14,815 bases of DNA from Gallionella sp. UBA6045. Lineage in GTDB: Bacteria > Pseudomonadota > Gammaproteobacteria > Burkholderiales > Gallionellaceae. Positions within the stretch are counted from its first letter, which is position 1. Each line of letters opens with the position of its first letter. Location: assembly GCA_002429165.1 (NCBI GenBank), contig DIYV01000071.1, positions 1 through 14,815 on the forward strand, in the 5' to 3' direction. Under the pieces are notes generated by a model that did no database searches, was not told where the DNA came from, and saw only the letters and a program-made list of their open reading frames with translations. Positions 6,358 through 14,488 of this stretch are shown here, piece after piece. Position numbers and translations under genes: made by a program.

Positions 6358-8355
6358 TTATTCCGTTACCGGTTTATTCAGCATCGCTTTCAGTCTCGCG
6401 AGCTTGTCCATCCCCTCGTTTTTGGTCACAGTCGACACAGCATCCGCGTGGCCGCCCGCATAAATCAATTCTTCTTCCGGCAACTCTTCCAGGAAGCGGC
6501 TTGATTCGCAGGCCTTCCAGTCCTTGCCGCGCTTGCGGCGGTTGCAGTAGCTGATCTGCAGGCTGCGCTCGGCGCGGGTGATACCGACGTACATCAAACG
6601 GCGCTCCTCTTCGATCTGTTTTTCATCGCTGTCACGGAACGGCAGTATTTCTTCTTCAGCGCCGATGATGAACACGTGCGGGAATTCAAGCCCCTTGGCG
6701 GCATGCAGTGTGGACAAGGCGACCGCATCTGGTTCCTGGTCCTTGCCTTCCAGCATGTTGATCAGCGCGATGGTCTGCACCATCGCGATCAATGACTTCT
6801 CGTCCGCCTCGGCCTTGCGCTTGAGCCAGCCGATGAAGTCCTCGACGTTCTTCCACTTGGTCTCGGCCTGGCGCGGGTCGTGCGAGTCATACAGCCAGGC
6901 CTCGTAATTGATCGCGCGCAGCAACTCGTCCAGCAATTCGCCGCACGGGTCCTTGTCCGCACGGTCCTGGATGCGGTTGATGAAGTTGCAGAACAGCATC
7001 AGCTCTTCATATTGGCGCGGCTGCAGCTCATCCCGGATATGCGTTTCGAAAGCGGCCTCGAACAGGCTGATGTGGCGCTCCCCGGCATAGCTGCCGAGCT
7101 TTTCCAGCGTGGTATTGCCGATGCCGCGCTTGGGCGTGGTGATGGCGCGAATAAAAGCAGGATCGTCGTCCGGGTTGGCGATCAGCCGCAAATAGGCGGT
7201 GATGTCCTTGATCTCGGCGCGATCGAAGAATGACGTGCCGCCGCTGACGGTATAGGGCACGCGCTGGGCGCGCAGCTGCTCTTCGAACGCGCGCGACAGG
7301 TGGTTGCTGCGATACAGGATCGCGTAATCTGAATATTTGGTGCGATGCTCGAACTTGTGCGCCATCAGCTTCATCACCACGCTTTCTGCTTCGTGTTCGT
7401 CGTCTCGCGCCGCATAGATGCGTATCGGATCGCCGATGCCGTGGTCGCTCCACAGTTTCTTCTCGAACACTTTTGTGTTGTGGTTGATCAGGTGATTCGC
7501 CACCTTGAGGATACGCTGCGAAGAGCGGTAGTTCTGCTCCAGCTTGATGACGCGCAGATTGGGATAGTCGTCGCGCAGGTTGTGCAGGTTCGCTATGCTC
7601 GCACCGCGCCAGGCGTAAATGGACTGGTCGTCGTCGCCCACCACGGTAAGCGCGGCGCGCATGTCGGCCAGCTGCTTGATCATCTGGTACTGGCAATCGT
7701 TGGTGTCCTGGTATTCATCCACCAGCAGATAGCGCAGCTTCAGTTGCCAGCGCAGCAGCGCTTCCGGATGCTGTTTGAACAGCACTACCGGCAGATGGAT
7801 CAGGTCGTCGAAATCCACCGCCTGATAAGCGCGCAGGGTCTCCTGATAGCGTGAATAAACGCGCGCATGGACTTTGGCGGTGGCATCCTCAGCCGCATCG
7901 GCGGCTTGCTCCGGCGAGACGAAGGCGGATTTCCAGTTCGAGATCTGCGTCTGCATGTCGCGTATCTCCTGCTTGTCGGCGGAGTTGGTCAGCTCGCTGA
8001 ATATCTTCCATGTGTCGCTGGAATCGAAGATCGAAAACTGCGGTTTGTAGCCCAGCAGTTTGGCTTCGGCGCGCAAGATGTTCATGCCCAGCGAATGGAA
8101 AGTGCTCACCACCAGACCTTTGGTGTTGGTGTTTTTCAGCAGGTCGGCGACGCGTGCGCGCATCTCGTTGGCGGCCTTGTTGGTAAAGGTGATCGCTGCG
8201 ATGTTGCGCGGCTCGTAGCCGCATTGCCCGATCAGGTGGGCGATCTTGTGGGTGATCACGCGCGTCTTGCCGCTGCCTGCGCCGGCCAGCACCAGCAAAG
8301 GACCGTCGAGGTGCGTAACGGCTGCGCGTTGCACGGAATTGAGTTTGCTTAACAT
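6358..8355 (-). CDS. rep: ATP-dependent DNA helicase Rep (superfamily 1, UvrD/Rep type)
   Basis: 665 residues (E. coli Rep 673). It unwinds DNA 3'-5' and is known to help replication forks past bound proteins. SF1A motifs appear in order: Q-motif LNSVQRAAV (5-13), Walker A AGAGSGKT (24-31), TFTNKAA (57-63), STFHSLG (84-90), Walker B DEYQD (213-217), GDDDQSIYAWRG (240-251), EQNYRSS (273-279), STLHAAKGLEFPHVF (548-562) and VGITRAE (590-596). Sequence along the whole length follows Rep rather than UvrD or PcrA, for example SGGTSFF with EIKD (371-384) and the RFLEELP tail (620-626). I chose ATG 8353-8355 because the family N-terminus begins there; an upstream in-frame ATG at 8460 adds 35 unlike residues. 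It appears to be monocistronic: a 245-bp gap with a REP-like repeat separates it from the chrA pair. Confidence 0.95.
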   Translation of the reverse strand: MLSKLNSVQRAAVTHLDGPLLVLAGAGSGKTRVITHKIAHLIGQCGYEPRNIAAITFTNKAANEMRARVADLLKNTNTKGLVVSTFHSLGMNILRAEAKLLGYKPQFSIFDSSDTWKIFSELTNSADKQEIRDMQTQISNWKSAFVSPEQAADAAEDATAKVHARVYSRYQETLRAYQAVDFDDLIHLPVVLFKQHPEALLRWQLKLRYLLVDEYQDTNDCQYQMIKQLADMRAALTVVGDDDQSIYAWRGASIANLHNLRDDYPNLRVIKLEQNYRSSQRILKVANHLINHNTKVFEKKLWSDHGIGDPIRIYAARDDEHEAESVVMKLMAHKFEHRTKYSDYAILYRSNHLSRAFEEQLRAQRVPYTVSGGTSFFDRAEIKDITAYLRLIANPDDDPAFIRAITTPKRGIGNTTLEKLGSYAGERHISLFEAAFETHIRDELQPRQYEELMLFCNFINRIQDRADKDPCGELLDELLRAINYEAWLYDSHDPRQAETKWKNVEDFIGWLKRKAEADEKSLIAMVQTIALINMLEGKDQEPDAVALSTLHAAKGLEFPHVFIIGAEEEILPFRDSDEKQIEEERRLMYVGITRAERSLQISYCNRRKRGKDWKACESSRFLEELPEEELIYAGGHADAVSTVTKNEGMDKLARLKAMLNKPVTE

Positions 8356-8476
8356 TCGGAGAGAATTAACATTCGAAGATACTGTGGATGAAAGAAGCGT
8401 TGCGCAAGGCCGCCATGATACCAAAGTTGTTCGACATCTTTTGAGCATCTCTGTTAACACAGACTGCCCATTTTAT

Positions 8477-8590
8477 TGTAGGAGCGCAGCTTGCTGCAGA
8501 AGGGTCGCTGCGAAGTAGCGGGGCACCCTCCGGCGTACCCTTTACGGGTGCTGCGCGATGTGCAATTACCCTGCAAGTCGAGCTCCCACA
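8477..8590. repeat. REP/BIME-like palindromic repeat between rep and the DUF3025 gene
   Basis: The 114-bp segment is bounded by TGTAGGAGC (8477-8485) and its near inverse GCTCCCACA (8582-8590). Inside are GCAGC-TT-GCTGC and GCACCC...GGGTGC hairpins. A GTAGGAGC border with inner stems is the pattern of REP sequences mobilised by RAYT transposases in proteobacteria. It sits just after the DUF3025 stop codon, the usual place for such elements. No RAYT gene is in the window. Confidence 0.65.
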
Positions 8591-8600
8591 CTATAATTTT

Positions 8601-9455
8601 CTATGCGCGCCTGCCGTGCCGAAAATAGGCGGTGTTGTCGTAATACGATGCATTGTCGTTGTCCGCCGTCCACCCCGGTATGCCGAGCAGGGGCACCGGC
8701 GAAAGATCGCGTGTACTGCGGCAATGTTCAGGCTCAGCCAAGTATTCTGCCAGCAAATTATCCAAATGCGCCAACTGCCGCGCCAACGACCAACTGAAAA
8801 ACGCAGGTTCCACCGCCAGCAGCAACCCTTGCCCGGTGATGCCGACATAGGGTCGCAGCGCCTTCTCATACAGTCCGTGGCCGAGAATATAAAATCCCAT
8901 CCTTTGTTGAGATGATTGAGGCCTCACCAGCTCGCGCCGCTGCCAGAACAATTCCTTCCACCTGAAATCGCGCAGCAATCCGGCCAGTTCCGCATCCGCG
9001 TACACGACGATCACACCGGATTCATCCAGCAGCGTATTCACGTCGCGCACCGCACCGCGCTCGCTGCTTGATTCAGCTTCGTCCGCAATGCCCTGTTTCA
9101 TCAATGCATGGTAATGGCGCGCATTGATAGCCGCCTTGGTCTTTGGGAAAGTCAGCCACACCAGCGCATTGAACAAGTCGTGCCAGTTGTGTGCGCGCGT
9201 CGGCACCTCGCCGTTGAGATAGCAGCGCGGCTCGTATTGCGCCTCAAACGGCAACTTGCCGCATTGCTGCGGCACGAATCGCAACCGCGCTCCGCTCTGT
9301 ACCGTGACCGGCGACGGGCAGATTTCCAGCAGCGCGTTGCATTCTTGCAGTGTAGGGAAACCAGTCGCTTCGAGTTTGGCGAGTACCGGGTGCAGCGGCG
9401 CGAACAGGGGCGATTGCAGCAATGCTTCCCTGTTCCAGTCGGGAGTTTGATTCAT
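8601..9455 (-). CDS. DUF3025 domain-containing protein, function unknown
   Basis: 284 residues. It resembles the DUF3025 family, most clearly in the block around residues 74-114: Y-E-P-R-C-Y-L-N-G-E-V-P-T-R, then NWHDLFNALVWLTFPKTKAA and I-N-A-R-H. No signal peptide or membrane segment is visible, so it is probably cytosolic. The family has no established biochemical role and I infer none. ATG 9453-9455 overlaps the chrA stop as ATGA, giving a 4-bp overlap and probable translational coupling, so the two proteins are likely made together. The frame is open further upstream inside chrA, but that extension is antisense-like filler in another frame and was rejected. The C-terminus is rich in D, N, R and H. 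Confidence 0.85.
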   Translation of the reverse strand: MNQTPDWNREALLQSPLFAPLHPVLAKLEATGFPTLQECNALLEICPSPVTVQSGARLRFVPQQCGKLPFEAQYEPRCYLNGEVPTRAHNWHDLFNALVWLTFPKTKAAINARHYHALMKQGIADEAESSSERGAVRDVNTLLDESGVIVVYADAELAGLLRDFRWKELFWQRRELVRPQSSQQRMGFYILGHGLYEKALRPYVGITGQGLLLAVEPAFFSWSLARQLAHLDNLLAEYLAEPEHCRSTRDLSPVPLLGIPGWTADNDNASYYDNTAYFRHGRRA

Positions 9456-10813
9456 GACATTGCCAGCCGGTAAACCAGTCCGGCCGTGCCACATACCAAA
9501 ATCGCCGGAATAATGCCCACGCGATAACGCAATAGCGCGATCAATGCCGCCATTCCAAGCAGCGCGGAAAACCACTCGAAATACCCCTTGAACCCTTGCG
9601 GCCACAGCACGTGATAGGCGAAGAACACCGCCAGGTTGAGTATTACGCCGACCACTGCCGCAGTGATGCCGGTCAGCGGCGCGGTGAATCTCAAGTCGCC
9701 GTGGGTGCTCTCCACCAGCGGCCCGCCGAGAAAAATGAAGATGAATGACGGCAAAAAGGTGAAGAATGCCACCACCGTCGCGGCACTCGCGGCGGCGAGG
9801 AACAATGCATCCGGGCCGAACAGCGCCTGGCTCCAGCCGCCGACAAAACCGACGAATGCCACCACCATGATCAGGGGTCCAGGCGTGGTCTCGCCCAGCG
9901 CCAACCCATCCATCATTTGCAACGGGGTCAGCCAGTGGTAATGCTCGACCGCTCCCTGATAGACGTAGGGCAACACCGCGTAAGCACCGCCGAAAGTCAG
10001 CAGCGCGGCTTTGGTGAAGAACCAGCCCATCTGCGTGTATGCACCCTGCCATCCGAATTGCATAACCAGCAGCAGCATCGCTGCCGCCCAGATCGCCACG
10101 CCCGCGATTGCGATGCGCAACAACCGCGCCCAACTGAAGTGCGTGTGCAGAGGAGCCGGCGTGTCATCGTCTATCAGCGCCGCACCAAAGCCATCCCCTG
10201 CTTTGCCGTGTCCGCCGCCGGTGGCGAATTTTTCCGGTGCGACCCTGCCACCGGCATAACCAATCATTCCCGCCGCCAGCACGATCGCGGGAAAAGGTAC
10301 ATTGAACGCGAAGATCCCAAGAAACGCCGCAGCCGCTATCGCCCACAATACGCCGTGCTTCAGGGCGCGCGAACCAATGCGATAAGCGGCAAACAATACG
10401 ATGGCGGTGACCGCAGGCTTGATACCGTAGAGAATTCCCGCCACCGCCGGCACGTTGCCGAAGGCGAGATAAATCCACGACAGGAATATCAGGATGAACA
10501 ACGACGGCAGCACGAACAGCGCACCTGCGATGATACCACCCCACGTTCGGTGCATCAGCCAGCCGATGTAAACGGCAAGCTGCTGCGCCTCCGGTCCCGG
10601 AAGCATCATGCAGTAATTGAGCGCGTGCAAAAATCGCCGCTCCGAGATCCAGCGTTTTTTCTCGACCAAGTCCTGGTGCATGATGGCGATCTGCCCCGCC
10701 GGACCACCGAAGCTGATGAAGCCCAGTTTCAGCCAATACCAGAACGCCTGAGCCAATGTGACCGGTTCGGGAGGTTGTGTGTTGTCAGAAAGTTGCTGCT
10801 GCGATGTATCCAT
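9452..10813 (-). CDS. chrA: Chromate transporter, CHR family, long two-domain form
   Basis: 453 residues, the usual length for full-size ChrA with two homologous halves of several membrane spans. The N-terminal half has FGGPAGQ (35-41) and LPGPEAQQL (71-79). The C-terminal half has FGGAYAVLPYV (274-284) and GETTPGPL (307-314). A glycine-rich soluble linker at about 188-225 joins them. The family exports chromate from the cytoplasm and gives resistance; it may also move sulfate-like anions. ATG 10811-10813 is chosen because AAGGAGGAG lies right before it; an in-frame ATG at 10843 lacks a site. No chrB or other chr partner is present; the coupled neighbour is a DUF3025 gene. Substrate is inferred from family only. 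Confidence 0.93.
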   Translation of the reverse strand: MDTSQQQLSDNTQPPEPVTLAQAFWYWLKLGFISFGGPAGQIAIMHQDLVEKKRWISERRFLHALNYCMMLPGPEAQQLAVYIGWLMHRTWGGIIAGALFVLPSLFILIFLSWIYLAFGNVPAVAGILYGIKPAVTAIVLFAAYRIGSRALKHGVLWAIAAAAFLGIFAFNVPFPAIVLAAGMIGYAGGRVAPEKFATGGGHGKAGDGFGAALIDDDTPAPLHTHFSWARLLRIAIAGVAIWAAAMLLLVMQFGWQGAYTQMGWFFTKAALLTFGGAYAVLPYVYQGAVEHYHWLTPLQMMDGLALGETTPGPLIMVVAFVGFVGGWSQALFGPDALFLAAASAATVVAFFTFLPSFIFIFLGGPLVESTHGDLRFTAPLTGITAAVVGVILNLAVFFAYHVLWPQGFKGYFEWFSALLGMAALIALLRYRVGIIPAILVCGTAGLVYRLAMS

Positions 10814-10822
10814 GACTCCTCC

Positions 10823-10838
10823 TTGGAGAACACTCCAA
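10823..10838 (-). promoter_or_regulatory. Hairpin touching the chrA ribosome binding site
   Basis: TTGGAG-AACA-CTCCAA (10823-10838) is a perfect 6-bp stem lying directly beside the AAGGAGGAG site on the chrA transcript. Its CTCC could also pair with the downstream GGAG, so it could modulate initiation, or be an operator. Farther upstream are the palindrome GCAAG-AA-CTTGC (10931-10942) and a CGGGG/CCCCG hairpin (10875-10896). No convincing -10/-35 pair is seen in the gap. Confidence 0.35.
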
Positions 10839-10970
10839 ATCAAGAGCAGGCCTTGGACGCGTATCGTCTTGAAGCGGGGAGGCTGCTTTATCCCCGATGG
10901 TGGCCATTATCTGCACTTGGCCGGCAAGGCGCAAGAACTTGCACACCTCATCAAAAAAATCGAAGGTGAC

Positions 10971-11825
10971 TCAGGGACTGACCTTGACCGGCAGGCCAAG
11001 CTCGGCGATGCGGTCGGCGAAGCCCTGCAATTGCGCCTCGGTCAAGGCGGACAGGCGCGGCGCTTCGGCTTGCATCGAAGGGCGTGCCAGGCTGTACAGC
11101 AGCACGCCCTGCGGCCGATGCCCGTCGCGCAGCAGTGCTGCGACAAATTCAAGATAATCGTCTTCGTCCCGGCGCGACGGCGGTTCGCCGTCCAGCGCGA
11201 ACCAGCAGGTTTGCAGCCAGGTCGGGCAACATGCGATAGCGGCCTCGAGATTGCCGCGTACTTTGTTCATGCTGATGCGGATGTCGTTGACGCGTTGCAT
11301 TCCAGCCTCGCTGGCGCGATCCAGTTTGAACCAGACTTCACCATTGATCTTCGCCATGTCGCGCAGACCTTGCTGGACTTCATTGCGATACAGCAGGCTG
11401 CCGTTGGTGATCAGCACGGTTTTCACGGTATCCGGCAATCCCATTTCGTGACGCACTCGCGAGAGCAGTTCGATGACTCGGACAAATTCGGCGCTGCTGG
11501 TCGGTTCCCCGTTGCCCGATAGCGCGATGTCGTTGATGCGCCGCGCGCCTTCCGGCACGCGGCTTTGCATGAAATCGCCGTGCAGCAGTTCATAAAGGAA
11601 ACCGCGCAATTCTTTTTCCAGAACCTCCATATCCACCGCCGGTGCTGCACCACGGCTCAGACCGGGGACCTGGCAGTAGATGCAGCGCCAGTTACAGGCA
11701 TTGTTGGTATTGAGGTTGATGCCGACCGAAACACCGCCGGCGCGGCGCGATACCACCGGATAGACATAACGCAAATCCGCGCTGTCCCGGTCGTGATTGA
11801 TGGTGCTGAGTTCTTTTGAATTCAA
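10971..11825 (-). CDS. Radical SAM protein, COG0731-like
   Basis: About 284 residues if TTG 11823-11825 is the start. The radical SAM cluster motif CX3CX2C is C44-N-W-R-C48-I-Y-C51, preceded by the family-like YVYPVVSRRAGGVSVGINL (20-38). SGNGEPT (103-109) is the S-adenosylmethionine-binding GE motif. This layout (PVxSRR, CxxxCxYCQ, SGNGEPT) matches the COG0731 Fe-S oxidoreductases, related to wyosine synthase TYW1; the substrate is unknown. No ATG lies between the previous gene and the conserved core, and the open frame that begins at 11921 would overlap nlpD by 89 bp, so TTG with GAG 6 nt upstream is my choice. It follows nlpD by about 7 nt and probably belongs to the same transcript, where rpoS would often stand. 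Confidence 0.85.
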   Translation of the reverse strand: MNSKELSTINHDRDSADLRYVYPVVSRRAGGVSVGINLNTNNACNWRCIYCQVPGLSRGAAPAVDMEVLEKELRGFLYELLHGDFMQSRVPEGARRINDIALSGNGEPTSSAEFVRVIELLSRVRHEMGLPDTVKTVLITNGSLLYRNEVQQGLRDMAKINGEVWFKLDRASEAGMQRVNDIRISMNKVRGNLEAAIACCPTWLQTCWFALDGEPPSRRDEDDYLEFVAALLRDGHRPQGVLLYSLARPSMQAEAPRLSALTEAQLQGFADRIAELGLPVKVSP

Positions 11826-11832
11826 TTGGGAC

Positions 11833-12732
11833 TCATAGCTTTGCAAGCGGCAGATATTTTGCCGGATCGACCGGTTTGCCGAAACGGCGCACTTCAAAAT
11901 GCAGCTCGACCTGGCTTGCATCGGTCTTGCCCATCAGTGCGATCTTTTGTCCGCGCGTGACGCTCTGCCCTTCCTTCACCAGTATCTTGTCGTTATGCGC
12001 ATAAGCACTGAGGTAAGTATTGTTGTGCTTGATGATGATCAGCTTGCCATAACCGCGCAAACCGCTGCCGCTATAGACCACCTTGCCGGACGCGCTGGCC
12101 ATGACCGGTTCTCCGAGCTTGCCTGCGATATCGATGCCCTTGCGATTGTCCGATTCTGAAAATTGTCCGACCAGTTTACCCCTGGCGGGCAAACTCCATT
12201 CCAGCACGGGGTCTTCATTAACATCAGCGCTATCGTCTCTTGCGGTGGCAGATGCGGCTTGGGGCACTTTGGCAACGATCGTTGCTGCAGGCGTGGTCTG
12301 TTGCTGAACCTTGTCGATCTGAGCCATGGCCGCCGCGCTGTACGGAAATTTCACCAGCTTGGGTTGATCCTTCACCAGAATACCGATCGGCTTGACCGCA
12401 ATCGGAGCGACAGCCACGGCAGACCTGGCTCCGTTCGGGAACAGGCGAATTTCCTGGCCTATGGAGATCAGGCCGGGATCCTTGATACCGTTCATTTCAG
12501 CCAGATCGTGATAATCAATACCATAATTGAAAGCAATGCTAAATAGCGTATCGCCCTTTTGCACGACATACGAGTTGGGCCGCCAATCTTTTTCGCGCGG
12601 GGATTTTTTTGCCATAGCGGCATTTTTTTCAGCTTCAGCGCGCTCGAAGACCGGTGGACGTTGAACACTTGAGGCACACCCCGCCAACAGCAGCGTTGCC
12701 AGCAAAAATGGAAAAATCCTGTTTCTGATCAT
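11833..12732 (-). CDS. nlpD: NlpD-like lipoprotein with LysM and degenerate M23 peptidase domains
   Basis: 299 residues. The signal peptide ends in a lipobox LAGC with lipidated C19, so the protein is anchored in a membrane, by family the outer one. A LysM peptidoglycan-binding domain spans about 54-98 (YVVQKGDTLFSIAFNYGI). After a low-complexity Ala/Val linker, an M23/LytM domain runs from about 180 to 295. Of the zinc-site residues D201 (KGIDIAG) and H246 (SAYAHN) are kept, but the first His of the HxxxD motif is replaced and the terminal HxH reads E276-L-H278. That matches NlpD-type proteins, which lack hydrolase activity and instead activate the amidase AmiC at division. The ATG overlaps the pcm stop as ATGA, indicating translational coupling. 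Confidence 0.93.
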   Translation of the reverse strand: MIRNRIFPFLLATLLLAGCASSVQRPPVFERAEAEKNAAMAKKSPREKDWRPNSYVVQKGDTLFSIAFNYGIDYHDLAEMNGIKDPGLISIGQEIRLFPNGARSAVAVAPIAVKPIGILVKDQPKLVKFPYSAAAMAQIDKVQQQTTPAATIVAKVPQAASATARDDSADVNEDPVLEWSLPARGKLVGQFSESDNRKGIDIAGKLGEPVMASASGKVVYSGSGLRGYGKLIIIKHNNTYLSAYAHNDKILVKEGQSVTRGQKIALMGKTDASQVELHFEVRRFGKPVDPAKYLPLAKL

Positions 12733-13400
12733 GCCTTGCCCATCAATAACGGTACGAATTTCACCGGCTCCAGCTGGGTTTCGCGGAATCCGCGCGCATC
12801 GCGTTCAATCAGATACAGCCATTGCGTTTGCATCCCGACCGGCAATACCATTCTACCACCGACCGCCAGCTGCTCCCGCAGCACCGCCGACAGCGCGGGT
12901 GCTGCGGCAGCCATGATGATGCCGTCAAACGGTCCGGCCTCCGGCAAACCGGCCGTGCCATCGGCATACCGCACGCTGACGTTGCGTATCTTCAGTTCAC
13001 TCAATTGTTTTCTGGCTCGTTCGTACAGCGGCTTGATGCGTTCCACGGTATAGACCTCGCGCGCCACCTGCGCCAGCACCGCAGCCTGATAGCCGCAGCC
13101 GGTACCAATCTCCAGCACGCGGCCAAGCGGGCGGTCTACCCCGTCGCTGGGGGCACGCAGCACTTCGATCATGCGCGCCACGATGTAAGGCTGGGAGATG
13201 GTCTGGTTGTAGTTGATCGGCAGCGACACGTCATCATATGCTCGGCTTGCCAGTGCCTCATCGACGAACAGATGGCGCGGCACTTCGAACATTGCCGCCA
13301 GCACGACTTCGTCCTTGATACCCTGTTCGCGCAGCCGCTCGATCAGGCGCGCACGGGTGCGCTGGGAGGTCATGCCGATGCCGCTATGACTTCTATTCAT
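12729..13400 (-). CDS. pcm: Protein-L-isoaspartate O-methyltransferase
   Basis: 223 residues. It methylates isoaspartyl residues with S-adenosylmethionine, starting repair of aged proteins in the cytosol. Visible family marks are PRHLFVDEALASRAYDD (41-57), NQTISQPYIVARM (65-77) and the SAM-binding motif VLEIGTGCGYQAAVLA (95-110). The ATG at 13398-13400 follows the surE TAG with no gap (TAGATG). An internal ATG at 13371-13373 (residue 10, within GIGMTSQRTR) is the alternative; I keep the longer form because the GIGMTSQRTR stretch looks like conserved sequence and not leader. Neither start has a strong Shine-Dalgarno, so coupling to surE is likely. surE-pcm-nlpD is a classic stress-survival cluster. 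Confidence 0.95.
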   Translation of the reverse strand: MNRSHSGIGMTSQRTRARLIERLREQGIKDEVVLAAMFEVPRHLFVDEALASRAYDDVSLPINYNQTISQPYIVARMIEVLRAPSDGVDRPLGRVLEIGTGCGYQAAVLAQVAREVYTVERIKPLYERARKQLSELKIRNVSVRYADGTAGLPEAGPFDGIIMAAAAPALSAVLREQLAVGGRMVLPVGMQTQWLYLIERDARGFRETQLEPVKFVPLLMGKA

Positions 13401-14147
13401 CTAAATTTTATCTAGCCAACCGCGAACCGCATCAAGCTGGCTGTATTGAGTGAGGTCGATCTGCAGCGGTGTGAGCGAAACGTGCTGTTGCGCGACGGCG
13501 TGAAAATCGGTACCTTCACCCGCGTCCTGCGCCTTGCCCGCCGCACCTACCCAATACACGGCTTCACCGTGCGGGTTGCTGGCCTTCACCACCGGCTCGG
13601 CTTTATGCCGCTTGCCGAGGCGCGTCACTGCTATACCCTGCAATCGATCATGAGGCACATCCGGCACGTTCACATTGAGCAGCCAGGGATGGCTGTGTTG
13701 CTGTTTGGCAAAACGTTGCACCAGTTCAGCGGCGATTCTGGCGGCAGTCTCGTAATTCACAAATTCAGGGCCCAGCAGCGAAACTGCGATAGAAGGGATC
13801 CCGAGCAAAAATCCCTCCGTTGCCGCCGCGACTGTGCCGGAATAAATGGTATCGTCGCCCATATTGGCACCGGCGTTGATGCCGGACACCACCATGTCGG
13901 GCTGCTGATCCAGCATGCCCGTCACCGCCAGATGCACACAGTCAGTCGGCGTGCCGTTTACGTAATAAAAACCGTTGCTGGCCCGACGCAGCTTGAGCGG
14001 ACGATCCAGGGTAAGAGAATTGCTGGCGCCGCTGCGATCACGTTCGGGGGCGACCACCACCACATCGGCGACCTTGGCCAGATGTTCGGCGAGACAGGCC
14101 AGGCCGGGGGCAAAATAACCGTCGTCATTACTGATCAGAATACGCAT
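13401..14147 (-). CDS. surE: 5'/3'-nucleotidase SurE
   Basis: 248 residues (E. coli 253). It is a metal-dependent phosphatase of nucleoside monophosphates and short polyphosphate in the cytosol. The metal ligands are visible: D8-D9 in [12 protein letters not shown]39 in [12 protein letters not shown] and N91 in [21 protein letters not shown] 14145-14147 starts exactly at the conserved [10 protein letters not shown]; an in-frame ATG at 14198 would add 17 unlike residues. It is the first gene of the surE-pcm-nlpD-radical SAM cluster, so the promoter should lie within 14148-14380, where I see only weak candidates. The Shine-Dalgarno is poor. Confidence 0.96.
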   Translation of the reverse strand: MRILISNDDGYFAPGLACLAEHLAKVADVVVVAPERDRSGASNSLTLDRPLKLRRASNGFYYVNGTPTDCVHLAVTGMLDQQPDMVVSGINAGANMGDDTIYSGTVAAATEGFLLGIPSIAVSLLGPEFVNYETAARIAAELVQRFAKQQHSHPWLLNVNVPDVPHDRLQGIAVTRLGKRHKAEPVVKASNPHGEAVYWVGAAGKAQDAGEGTDFHAVAQQHVSLTPLQIDLTQYSQLDAVRGWLDKI

Positions 14148-14378
14148 TGGGATTAAGGATAGACATGAATTATCGATGCGATTGTGCCATAAGCCCATGA
14201 TGAATGGCGAGCTTGCGGAAAATAGAGGAGGATTCGGGTGACGGAAAGTGATCGGCCATTTAAGTGAAAAACAAAATGTGAACAGCCGGGTAGTTTTTAT
14301 TTTGCCTGCAAAATCATTTTAGCGTCGGGCAGGTTTGATACTTGAATGCGTGCTCTACGATCACATAAACAGCCGAAC
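14148..14378. other. Non-coding stretch upstream of surE
   Basis: No credible gene is seen on either strand. It should contain the surE promoter, but no box pair stands out. A weak CCTGC/GCAGG stem is present near 14314-14333. Confidence 0.4.
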
Positions 14379-14384
14379 TGAATT

Positions 14385-14425
14385 TGGTGGGGGCGAAAGG
14401 ATTCGAACCTCCGCCGTGACGAACC
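14385..14425 (-). other. tRNA 3'-end remnant (T-arm, acceptor strand, CCA) without a 5' half
   Basis: Read on the minus strand, GGAGG-TTCGAAT-CCTTT (14412 to 14396) forms a T-arm with a canonical 7-nt loop. CGCCCCC, discriminator A and CCA (14395 to 14385) follow. The sequence upstream on that strand does not fold into D- or anticodon arms, and no matching GGGGGCG acceptor 5' strand occurs at the right distance. Such 3' fragments are left when an element integrates in a tRNA or tmRNA gene. The parent gene should start GGGGGCG; betaproteobacterial tmRNA begins similarly, so both classes are candidates. Confidence 0.7.
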
Positions 14426-14469
14426 AAGATAACCCATGACCAATGAAACCGCCAATGTTGGCGCGGGCC

Positions 14470-14488
14470 GTTCGGCATGGTTCGGCAT
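14470..14488 (+). repeat. Tandem 9-mer GTTCGGCAT beside the tRNA-end remnant
   Basis: GTTCGGCAT occurs at 14470-14478 and 14480-14488, a 10-bp period, about one helical turn. The inverse core GCCGAAC is at 14372-14378, on the other side of the remnant. Spacing of one turn suggests protein-binding sites, perhaps recombinase arm sites. Confidence 0.4.

Noticed and set aside
7028..7696. 222-codon minus-strand ORF within rep
   Set aside because: Out-of-frame shadow of the helicase gene, whose motifs lie in the other frame.
8592..8597. TATAAT on the plus strand
   Set aside because: No -35 box at proper spacing and no plus-strand gene downstream.
9456..10133. Upstream extension of the DUF3025 frame to 510 residues
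   Set aside because: The extra part overlaps chrA in another frame, has no family similarity, and the ATGA start at 9455 fits far better.
10758..11522. 254-codon plus-strand ORF across the radical SAM gene
   Set aside because: Mostly antisense to a clear radical SAM coding sequence; only its first part in the gap was kept as a weak remnant note.
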